Source: JAYZDB01 sp036338025
GTDB lineage: Bacteria; Planctomycetota; UBA1135; UBA2386
DNA length: 10,450 bases
Reading direction: 5' to 3'
Assembly (NCBI GenBank): GCA_036338025.1
Contig: JAYZDB010000309.1
Location: 1-10,450, forward strand
Of this stretch, positions 1-6,430 are shown one piece after another (position 1 is the first letter of the stretch; each line of letters starts with the position of its first letter). The translations under genes and the position numbers were made by a program. The notes beneath the pieces were generated by a model. The model saw only the letters and a list, made by a program, of their open reading frames with translations. It had not been told where the DNA came from and ran no database searches.

Positions 1-1
1 G

Positions 2-1663
2 GCCCGTGAACTACTCGCAGCAGCCATGGCATTCGACGTGGGATCAAGAGCCACCCTCAACCTGGCCCTACTCGACCTGGCCCAGGGCGACGAACCGGAC
101 CTGCCGAAGAACCTGGCCATCGATAGCCTGCTGGCCGCCAGCCTGGTGGCACGCCACGAACCTGCCCTGGCGGTACCCTTCCTGGTCGGGCAACTGAAGG
201 TCACCCCCAACCACCTCGGGTGCCAGTGCGTCGCGGCAGTGATCAGCCAGAAGGCACTGGTCTCGCCCCACGTCCGGACCCTGGCAACCAAGAGCGGTGC
301 CAACCTGATATCCCTGGTCGCGCTGCTCGAGCAACCCCCATTCGGCCGCCTGGCGATGCGCTTCGCCCAGACGCTCGTCGACGAGAATCCAGGCAACCCG
401 GCGGCACTCTTGCTGCTCGCCAAGGCGAGCGGAAACGCCGACCGCCCGATCGAACTACAGGCGGCCTTCGACAAGATCCGCAACCAACTTGGCTCGGACA
501 TCGTCCTGATGACCGCCGCTTTCCAGATCCTCAGCGAAACCGAGCATCCGGCACTGCAACAATCCAAGATCAAGGACCAGTTGGCGGCATTGGCGCTGCG
601 AGGTGGCGCCAGCACCCCACCCGCACTACTTGCCCTGGTGCTCAAGCAGAACTCGGCAATCCTCAAGGTACCCGGGGCCCACAACAAGATCCTCCCGATG
701 GTGAAACAGTTCTGGCTCAGTTTCCCGGCCTTGTCAGGGATCGGTCTGGAAGAAGTCGAGTTGCTGATCGACTCCGGTAGCCACCGGGATGCGATCAACT
801 TGCTGCGCAAGATCGAACGGCTGCTACCAGACGAACAGAGAGGAGAATACCTGGTCCTCTACTACCGGGCAGCGACGGTCTTGTCCGAGACTGCGACGCC
901 CGCGGAGCGAAACTCCTTGGTAGCCGAAGCGCTGCGTCGCTTGGACAAAGGCGAAATCCACGGTGCCCCGCTACACTTCCTGCTCGGTTGGCTCGACCGG
1001 GCACTCGAGGCCTTGACGGACGCCGCAGAAAGTAGAGTCGTCCATGACAAGATCCTCACAATCGAAGGCAGTTATCTGCGGCAGCACCTCGAAATGTGTC
1101 CAGCCACCAGCGAGGCACAATTGCACTTCCTCCAACTGTCACTGGAGCGCCTCGCCAACCGGCACGGATACGAAAGAGCCATGCAATCCCTCGATGCCGT
1201 GCTGCGTCGGGATCCTTCCTTGATCGCAATCTGGCAGTTACGGGCTCATTGGCTTGGCCACCTCGGACGCGTCACAGAAGCCACCAAGTCACTCCTGTGG
1301 ATCCCGCAGTATCTCGATAGCCCAGAGATCCTCGACATCCTGATCCAACTGCTCGCGCGATCAGGGCAACTGGTTGAGAAGGGCCAGGAAGTCCTCTCCC
1401 TGGAGAACTTGTCAACCGCCTCGAAGCTCTCCCTGGGCCTCGCCGAGCTGCGGCTGGGCCGCTACCAGACCGCCGCCACGACGCTGGCGGCAGCCAAGCC
1501 ACAGCGTGACGGAGCACACCTATATTACCGGGCCCTGGCGCTGCTATCGTTGCAGGTGCCCGAATCCCTGGGCCTGGCCAAGGCAGTCCTGCAAGAGCTG
1601 ATCGAGGGCCACAGCACCAGCCCGTATCGCGCCAGCGCGGCAGCCGTACTGACTGTGCTCTAG
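2..1663 (+). CDS. TPR-like helical repeat protein, C-terminal part (5' end outside window)
   Basis: The reading frame is open from base 2 to the TAG at 1661-1663 and gives 553 residues. An ATG at 26 exists, but it has no Shine-Dalgarno sequence and the frame continues upstream of it, so the gene very probably begins outside the window. The protein is rich in Ala and Leu, lacks membrane segments, and looks like stacked helical hairpins. TPR-like units (A-x3-L-x2-L-x3-P followed by a small-residue helix) are visible near residues 113-157 and 390-430, and a weaker one near the C-terminus around a LGRYQTAATTL motif. The repeats are diverged, so TPR is inferred from pattern rather than a clean consensus. 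Large TPR proteins (PrsT type) are known companions of exosortase/EPS loci, where they are thought to act in export or assembly. The position beside such a locus fits, but membership in PrsT is not shown. The gene converges on the minus-strand operon, so it is not co-transcribed with it. Confidence 0.7.
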   Translation, partial: ARELLAAAMAFDVGSRATLNLALLDLAQGDEPDLPKNLAIDSLLAASLVARHEPALAVPFLVGQLKVTPNHLGCQCVAAVISQKALVSPHVRTLATKSGANLISLVALLEQPPFGRLAMRFAQTLVDENPGNPAALLLLAKASGNADRPIELQAAFDKIRNQLGSDIVLMTAAFQILSETEHPALQQSKIKDQLAALALRGGASTPPALLALVLKQNSAILKVPGAHNKILPMVKQFWLSFPALSGIGLEEVELLIDSGSHRDAINLLRKIERLLPDEQRGEYLVLYYRAATVLSETATPAERNSLVAEALRRLDKGEIHGAPLHFLLGWLDRALEALTDAAESRVVHDKILTIEGSYLRQHLEMCPATSEAQLHFLQLSLERLANRHGYERAMQSLDAVLRRDPSLIAIWQLRAHWLGHLGRVTEATKSLLWIPQYLDSPEILDILIQLLARSGQLVEKGQEVLSLENLSTASKLSLGLAELRLGRYQTAATTLAAAKPQRDGAHLYYRALALLSLQVPESLGLAKAVLQELIEGHSTSPYRASAAAVLTVL

Positions 1664-1676
1664 CAGCAATCAGCGT

Positions 1677-2552
1677 CTAGGGAGCCAGAAGATCAAGCAC
1701 CGGATCTTCTGCGAGCAAACGCTCATCGACAGCCGACAGAGCCTCGGTGAGACCCACGAACTGGTAGCTCTTCAGCAGTCGTGAGAGCTTGCTCGCGGTG
1801 CCGCGGAGATTGACGTAATGCCGGAATCCGCGGAGTCCGCCGAGGTCCCGGCGTGGCTGATCCGGGTCCAGCTCCCAGGGATGCAAGTACAGGCACCCTG
1901 GCCAGCCAGCTGCCTCCTGTTGGTGCAAACCCATGCGTAGCAGACGCAGAGGAAACAGGCGCAGGTACCCACCGCCACCCACCGGGAAACGCCGCCCGAA
2001 CACCGACAGGGTCAACGGCGGAAACTCCGTGATCGTGCCGTCCGGCGTCGCGATCCGGTACGGGGAAGTCGGCGCGCCGTGTACCCCGTAGTCGGGATGC
2101 CGTACCGGATAGATCGAACTGTCGAGGGTGAACCCGGCCTCGGCGAGAGCCGGCAAGGCCCACGGCGTTTGGCGAGTAATCGACCAGGTGCAGGCTCGAA
2201 AAGCCCGCGGAGCTGTGCCGGTGATTTCGCTGAGGATCGCACTGGATTGAATCAGCTCGGCCCGAAAGCCATCTTCACCGAGCGCGGGCAGCAACTGGTG
2301 ATCATAGCCATGCGAACCTATCTCGTGCCCAGCAGCCGCGACCTCCTGCACCAGGTCTGGCATACGTTCGGCAATCCATCCGAGAAAGAAGAACGTCGCC
2401 TTGGCATCGTGGGCTGCGAGTAGATCCAGGAACCGTCGGGTGGAATCGCCGCAACGGAGTTCATGCGTCTCCCAACTCGCACGATCCACGACGTGCGCCA
2501 TGTTCAGGACCTGGAACCAATCCTCGACATCGATTGAGAGAGCGTGCTTCAT
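1677..2552 (-). CDS. Polysaccharide deacetylase, PEP-CTERM/exosortase-locus type (NodB fold)
   Basis: This 291-residue protein is a carbohydrate esterase 4 (NodB-type) deacetylase of the subfamily found in exosortase EPS loci, which carries a DUF3473-type C-terminal half. Visible motifs are SIDVEDWF (residues 6-13, metal and catalytic Asp), TFFFLGW (53-59), SHGYDH (80-85, the metal-binding H-x3-H), the segment ending WSITRQTPWAL (123-133), and LHPWELDP (223-230). Family members remove acetyl groups from N-acetylated sugars; here the substrate is probably the locus polysaccharide. No signal peptide is visible. In the motif that usually reads RAPSFSIT, this protein has RACTWSIT (119-126), so a Cys replaces the usual Pro. 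The ATG overlaps the stop of the EpsI gene as ATGA and has no good Shine-Dalgarno site, which suggests translational coupling. It is the last gene of the operon and ends 13 bases from the convergent TPR gene. Confidence 0.92.
   Translation of the reverse strand: MKHALSIDVEDWFQVLNMAHVVDRASWETHELRCGDSTRRFLDLLAAHDAKATFFFLGWIAERMPDLVQEVAAAGHEIGSHGYDHQLLPALGEDGFRAELIQSSAILSEITGTAPRAFRACTWSITRQTPWALPALAEAGFTLDSSIYPVRHPDYGVHGAPTSPYRIATPDGTITEFPPLTLSVFGRRFPVGGGGYLRLFPLRLLRMGLHQQEAAGWPGCLYLHPWELDPDQPRRDLGGLRGFRHYVNLRGTASKLSRLLKSYQFVGLTEALSAVDERLLAEDPVLDLLAP
1686..1711. repeat. 9-bp perfect inverted repeat at convergent gene junction
   Basis: CAGAAGATC (1686-1694) is followed after 8 bases by its exact reverse complement GATCTTCTG (1703-1711). 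It sits 22 bases past the stop codon of the plus-strand TPR gene and inside the last codons of the convergent deacetylase gene. A transcript from either strand could fold here. There is no T-run after the stem on either strand, so it is not a canonical intrinsic terminator; a small GAGC-AAAC-GCTC hairpin follows at 1713-1724. It may slow or end transcription of the TPR gene, but chance is possible because the stem is within coding sequence. Confidence 0.4.
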
Positions 2553-3235
2553 CTATGCTGGATCAGGTCTTCACCGACTGGTAGGAACCGACGAAACATG
2601 TCGAGACACCGGGCTTCGGCCGCCTGCAAACCATCCTCGTCTACAAACGCCTCGATTCGAATCAAAAAGCCAGGGGTCGCCTGGCGGAACAGAGCCGGAA
2701 TTGCATTCTCCAGGTAGAAGCCTGCGTAGCTAGGGGTAATGAAGTCCCGACCGACGAAGGCGTAATAGCTGATGTAGTCCCGTAAGGGGTTGTCATGGAG
2801 TGTCGCCAGCAGACGTCCAATCGTCGCCTGACGCCCACCTCCGAGATCCAACTGGTGATTCTCGTCGACGCTGATGTTGAACCCGGAGCCCCTGATACAG
2901 ATGTGGGGAGGATGCAAGCTCTTCCAGTTGCTGTCATGAAACACAACCGTCAGGTAGATCAGGTGTCCTCCGGCATCGACGTATTCCCGCCACGCGACAT
3001 CCCGGGTACCCAGCAGGCGTTCGATATTCGGAGTAATCTCCCGTTCGAGATGCAGGCTGAAAGGACCGAGTTGCGTCGGCACCTGGGCCGCCCGCTCTGA
3101 CCGCGTGAACGTCGGGCGCACGGAACTCAGCAACAACAGCGCCGGGGCCAGCAACCAAAGGAGGATGGAGGACCTGGTCAGGCGCCTCGCGACGGACGGG
3201 GTGGCTGGAGGGACAGTCACTGGATGCTCGCTCAT
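2549..3235 (-). CDS. epsI: EpsI-like exosortase-associated protein
   Basis: This 228-residue protein has a short cytoplasmic N-terminus, one hydrophobic segment at about residues 23-38 acting as a membrane anchor, and a soluble domain predicted to be periplasmic. EpsI (DUF3485-type) proteins are nearly always encoded next to, or fused with, an exosortase; their biochemical role is unclear. The visible signature is HPPHICIRGSGF (108-119), which corresponds to the family's conserved Cys-containing segment before a G-x-G turn (Cys113 here). The later segment around SYYAFVGRDF (156-165) sits where relatives have a Tyr/Trp-rich stretch. The start is well fixed: ATG at 3235 overlaps the exosortase stop as ATGA and has a strong AGGAGGT site upstream. 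The family call rests on the motif, topology and position; overall sequence looks diverged from the textbook version. Confidence 0.85.
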   Translation of the reverse strand: MSEHPVTVPPATPSVARRLTRSSILLWLLAPALLLLSSVRPTFTRSERAAQVPTQLGPFSLHLEREITPNIERLLGTRDVAWREYVDAGGHLIYLTVVFHDSNWKSLHPPHICIRGSGFNISVDENHQLDLGGGRQATIGRLLATLHDNPLRDYISYYAFVGRDFITPSYAGFYLENAIPALFRQATPGFLIRIEAFVDEDGLQAAEARCLDMFRRFLPVGEDLIQHR

Positions 3236-4086
3236 GCCGTCACCTCCTGCCCCGCCACCCGCTGCTTCTTCCGCACCCGCTTTTCGAGCCAGGTATCCAA
3301 TACCAGCAACACGCCGATGTTGACACCCCAGGCGATGAAGTTCATCAGAGTGTGCCCATCACCACCCGCGTATTGGATATCCACGTCTCTGGCCATGAAA
3401 CACAGCCCGACGATTCGCAGGATGTTCACGGATACCGCCAAGGGGACCGTCACAGCAAGGATGACCATGCGGCGCTGCCAGCTGCGCGAGCCGATGAAGA
3501 ACGCCAGGCAGTAGCCCAGGGTCGTGAGAGCGAACAAGGACCGTAGTCCACCACATGCGTCTGCCACCGGTAGCATCAATGTCTGACCCGGGATCTGTAG
3601 GTTGGCCCCGTGGCGTGCCGCACCAAGCCCCAACAGGTTGCCCAGGTTGAGGGCACCATCTACCGCCAACTCCTTGAGCTCGAAGGCAATTCGGCCGGTA
3701 AAATCCATCGGCATTGGGGTCGCAAACAGCAGCAGCATGATCACCGGCAGGACCGCCCTCAAGCGGCCCACACCTAGAGTCAACATCACGACTCCAGAGA
3801 CCGTGAAGACCAGGCTGGCAGCCGACAGGGAATCCACCATCTGAGCCGCCCCACAACATCGGAGGATCAGGCCGACACCCAGCAGCCACCATCCACGCAG
3901 ATCGACGTCAGCGGGGATCTTCCGCAACCTGGAACGTTGGTTGTATAGAACGAATATCGCGACACACGGCAACAGTGGGCCGTGCGAGTAGTATTCGCCC
4001 TGTATCCACCGGTCCCAGATCCACTTCATCGAATCACCGTAGGCGATCAACAAGGGCAGGTAGAAAGCGAAGAACAGCCGAGTCAT
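3232..4086 (-). CDS. Exosortase (transpeptidase-like integral membrane protein)
   Basis: Exosortases are polytopic membrane cysteine enzymes that recognise and cleave C-terminal sorting tags (PEP-CTERM and relatives) on secreted proteins. This 284-residue protein has about eight hydrophobic segments and the family landmarks in order: YYSHG (32-36), VADACGGLRSL (174-184) with the catalytic Cys178, NILRI (221-225) with Arg224, and GDGHTLMNF (242-250) with His245. The Cys-Arg-His triad is therefore complete. The common version of the first motif is ACSG; here it is ACGG. I chose the ATG at 4086: it overlaps the preceding glycosyltransferase stop as ATGA and has a GAGGA site six bases upstream. 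The frame is open to an ATG at 4140, which would only add 18 polar residues. No C-terminal EpsI domain is fused; EpsI is the next gene. Which exosortase subtype this is (XrtA or another) cannot be settled here, although the neighbouring ligase and deacetylase resemble those of XrtA loci. Confidence 0.95.
   Translation of the reverse strand: MTRLFFAFYLPLLIAYGDSMKWIWDRWIQGEYYSHGPLLPCVAIFVLYNQRSRLRKIPADVDLRGWWLLGVGLILRCCGAAQMVDSLSAASLVFTVSGVVMLTLGVGRLRAVLPVIMLLLFATPMPMDFTGRIAFELKELAVDGALNLGNLLGLGAARHGANLQIPGQTLMLPVADACGGLRSLFALTTLGYCLAFFIGSRSWQRRMVILAVTVPLAVSVNILRIVGLCFMARDVDIQYAGGDGHTLMNFIAWGVNIGVLLVLDTWLEKRVRKKQRVAGQEVTA
3242..3248 (-). promoter_or_regulatory. Strong Shine-Dalgarno site for the EpsI gene
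   Basis: On the minus strand the site reads AGGAGGT, six bases before the ATG at 3235. It lies inside the last codons of the exosortase gene and is the best ribosome-binding site in the operon. It fixes the EpsI start and suggests EpsI can be translated independently as well as by coupling. Confidence 0.85.
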
Positions 4087-5261
4087 CGCAATTCCTCGTA
4101 CGCTTCGAGCACTCGCCCGGCGTTGCCCTTCCAGGTCCAATCGTTGTCAAGCAGTGAGTCCCGACCGGCCAGGCCAATCGCGGTAGTTCGCTCCGGGTCG
4201 CCAACCAGGTCTTCGAGGCGCAGCGCCAGGGCGTTCTCATCATCCGGATCAAAGAGCACACCAGTCTGGCCGTCTGTGATCAACTCACGGATGTTGGGTT
4301 GATCGACAGCCAGCGTCGCAACACCTGCTCCTAGAGAATCGAACACCTTCAGCGGCGACGCGTACTCGTTGATCGCTGGTACTAGCGCAACATCGAAAAT
4401 GCTGCAGACCGAGGGGACTTCAGCGGCCGGCACCTCGCCCAATGCATGAACCCGGCCCGCCAGTCCGGCAGCCGCGGCTTGCTCGACCAGGCCCGAGAGT
4501 ACCGGACCCTCGCCGGCGATCACGAAATGCAACCGCTCGCTCTGGATGCGCTGCATGGCGTCAACGACCCGATCGAGACGATGCCACTCCCGCATGTAAC
4601 CGACGAAACCCAAGATGAAATCACGCTGTGGTATGCCGAGCCGGTCCCGAAGTTCCCGACCGACCTGGCGGGCCCGATCGTCGAGTCGGCCGGGTTCGGC
4701 GCCGTTGCGAACCACCCGCACTCGCGACCGCTGGGCTCCGATCCCGACCAGTCGCTCCGCCAGCACATCAGAGACCGCCAGCACCCGCCCTGCTCCGGCA
4801 AGGACTTCCTTCTCGGCCTTACGAGCGAGATCAGGGAAGCGCAGCAACTGCAAACGCTCCATCTCGTCACACATCGGCGAATTGACCTCGAGCAGCAGCG
4901 GCACACCTAACTGTCGGGACGCCAACAATCCGGATCGACAGTGCAGCGCGTATCGTTCATAGATGAAATCGGGCCGGAACGTCCTGGCCGCCGCCAAGAT
5001 CATCGAGCGACCTTTTCTGGTGTAGAGAATCTCGGCGCACTCTCTCGCCAACCTCGGCAGACTAAGCTTCTGCCAGAATCCCGGTACTTCGGGTTTTGCC
5101 ACCCCGTTGCTGCCAACATCGCCGGTCGCCTTGGGCACCAGTGCACACTCCAGCACCTCATGGCCAGCTGCGCGCAGAGCGCCAATCATCTCGCGCACGT
5201 GCACCGCCTGACCGTCCTCGGCGCGGATGCGATGGTGGTAGAGAATTCGGCGCCCGTTCAT
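4083..5261 (-). CDS. GT4-type glycosyltransferase (retaining, GT-B fold)
   Basis: This 392-residue cytoplasmic protein has the two-domain GT-B layout. The N-terminal acceptor domain starts with the ILYHHRIRAEDGQAVH segment (6-21), and the donor domain starts near residue 212. Typical GT4 features are VSDVL (163-167), VVRNGAEP (183-190), LGFVGYMREWHRLD (217-230), VIAGEGP (247-253) and SPLKVFDSLGAG (302-313) near the nucleotide-sugar site. In most relatives this last segment reads SPLKLFE; here Asp308 takes the place of the usual Glu. It probably adds one sugar to the lipid-linked EPS repeat unit; donor and acceptor cannot be read from sequence. The ATG at 5261 is preferred over the longer frame from 5312: it overlaps the previous glycosyltransferase stop as ATGA, has AGGA nine bases upstream, and puts the hydrophobic first beta strand where the fold expects it. 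Confidence 0.9.
   Translation of the reverse strand: MNGRRILYHHRIRAEDGQAVHVREMIGALRAAGHEVLECALVPKATGDVGSNGVAKPEVPGFWQKLSLPRLARECAEILYTRKGRSMILAAARTFRPDFIYERYALHCRSGLLASRQLGVPLLLEVNSPMCDEMERLQLLRFPDLARKAEKEVLAGAGRVLAVSDVLAERLVGIGAQRSRVRVVRNGAEPGRLDDRARQVGRELRDRLGIPQRDFILGFVGYMREWHRLDRVVDAMQRIQSERLHFVIAGEGPVLSGLVEQAAAAGLAGRVHALGEVPAAEVPSVCSIFDVALVPAINEYASPLKVFDSLGAGVATLAVDQPNIRELITDGQTGVLFDPDDENALALRLEDLVGDPERTTAIGLAGRDSLLDNDWTWKGNAGRVLEAYEELR
4093..4097 (-). promoter_or_regulatory. Shine-Dalgarno site deciding the exosortase start
   Basis: On the minus strand GAGGA lies six bases before the ATG at 4086. Together with the ATGA overlap it favours this start over the upstream in-frame ATG at 4140. 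Confidence 0.75.
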
Positions 5262-6430
5262 GCGACCAGTTCCTGAAACAACTTCGACAACATGGCGACA
5301 GTCTCGTCCCATGAGTATCGATTCGCCTGAGCCTGCGCCTGCACTGGATCCGGTGGAGTGACAAAGAACTCTCCCATCGCCGCTGCCAAGGCAGCTTCGT
5401 CCCTGGGCGGCACCAGCCTCGAGACCTGCGGATTGGTGCAGATCTCGGGGATCCCGCCGACCTCGCTGGCAACCACGCCGAGACCGCTCGCAAGCGCCTC
5501 GGTGACGACATTCGGCCAGCCCTCTTGATAGGACGGCAGCACCAGCATGTCACAGGCCCGGTAGGCCTCAGCGACCTCGGATTTGGCTAGCCCACCGAGG
5601 AACACGACCCGGGAAGCCGGCAACAAGGCGGCAATCCGGGCCTTCTGCGGCCCCTCTCCGACGATCACCAGGACACTGTCACCGCCCAGGTCACGCAGGG
5701 CCGCGGCAGCGTGTTGAAATCCCTTGGCGTCGACCAGGCGTCCGACCCCAAGAACCAGCTTGCGGTCCTCGGGCAGGCCGAACCGTCGGCGCGCAGCCAG
5801 CTTTCCGGCAGCATCGGACGGTGGCCGAAACACCTCCAGATCAACCCCGTTCCGAGCCAGTTGAGTCCGACCTGTTTCACCCAGCACCTGGTCGAACTGC
5901 CGACAGAGTGCACCACTGACGGCAAACAAGGCCGCAGCCTTGCTCATTCCCGACCGCACTTGCACACCGATGGCTGGATGCTTGGCGATCACGTTGACAT
6001 CCGATCCACGCGCTGTCACGACACCCGGCATCCCGAGCTGGTCGGCTATCCGCATCGCAGCAACGCCATCCGGATAGACGTAGTGAGCATCCAGCACGGA
6101 AGATCTACCGGCTGTCAAACCCTCCACAACCGGTCGGCAAGCCCGAGCGATGCGAGCAGCCTGACGGCTAAACGAAACCCCCGGCAGGTGCAGGTAGCGC
6201 ACGTTATGCACCTGCACCCCATCGACTTCCTCACGTTCCGGCATCGCCGCGAATACCCGATCTGCTGACCTCCGAAACAGACGCGGCACCCTTGGAATCG
6301 GACACACGACCTGCCACTCAAGACCACTCGCCTCGGCGACCCGACGCATGCGTTCCTGGACGAATCGGCCATGGTGCGGCCTGCACGCGCTAGGGAAGAG
6401 GTTGGTCAGGGTCAGAATCTGTCCCGTCAC
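5258..6430 (-). CDS. GT4-type glycosyltransferase, exosortase/EPS-locus type
   Basis: This 390-residue GT-B enzyme starts ILTLTNLFPSACRPHHGRFV (residues 5-24), which carries the glycine-containing acceptor-domain loop. It continues with DAHYVYPDGVAA (114-125) and VTARGSDVN (138-146), segments common in glycosyltransferases of EPS and exosortase loci. The donor domain shows NGVDLEVFRP (194-203), LGVGRLVDAKGF (227-238), IVGEGP (256-261) and EGWPNVVTE (303-311), the EX7E motif with Glu303 and Glu311. A retaining transfer from a nucleotide-sugar is expected; the sugar is unknown. The start is a GTG at 6430, which forms a GTGA overlap with the amidotransferase stop and has GGAGGT seven bases upstream. 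The alternative GTG at 6439 lies within that Shine-Dalgarno region and is unlikely. Confidence 0.92.
   Translation of the reverse strand: MTGQILTLTNLFPSACRPHHGRFVQERMRRVAEASGLEWQVVCPIPRVPRLFRRSADRVFAAMPEREEVDGVQVHNVRYLHLPGVSFSRQAARIARACRPVVEGLTAGRSSVLDAHYVYPDGVAAMRIADQLGMPGVVTARGSDVNVIAKHPAIGVQVRSGMSKAAALFAVSGALCRQFDQVLGETGRTQLARNGVDLEVFRPPSDAAGKLAARRRFGLPEDRKLVLGVGRLVDAKGFQHAAAALRDLGGDSVLVIVGEGPQKARIAALLPASRVVFLGGLAKSEVAEAYRACDMLVLPSYQEGWPNVVTEALASGLGVVASEVGGIPEICTNPQVSRLVPPRDEAALAAAMGEFFVTPPDPVQAQAQANRYSWDETVAMLSKLFQELVA

Noticed and set aside
1686..1711. Inverted repeat as a canonical intrinsic terminator
   Set aside because: The stem is only moderately GC-rich, the loop is 8 bases, and no T-run follows on either strand, so I list it only as an inverted repeat.
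3359..3892. Minus-strand open frame of 177 codons in another frame of the exosortase gene
   Set aside because: The exosortase frame has the catalytic motifs and membrane segments; this alternative is a Gly/Pro/Arg-rich shadow.
4087..4140. Longer exosortase start at 4140
   Set aside because: The ATG at 4086 has an ATGA overlap and a GAGGA site, and the extension is polar and overlaps the glycosyltransferase by more than 50 bases.
5262..5312. Longer start for the GT4 gene at 5312
   Set aside because: The ATG at 5261 gives the expected first beta strand and a 4-base overlap; the extension lies within the preceding gene.
5711..6268. Plus-strand open frame of 185 codons opposite a glycosyltransferase gene
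   Set aside because: It lies wholly antisense to a well-supported GT4 gene, its product has no recognisable domain, and high-GC coding sequence commonly leaves long open frames on the other strand.
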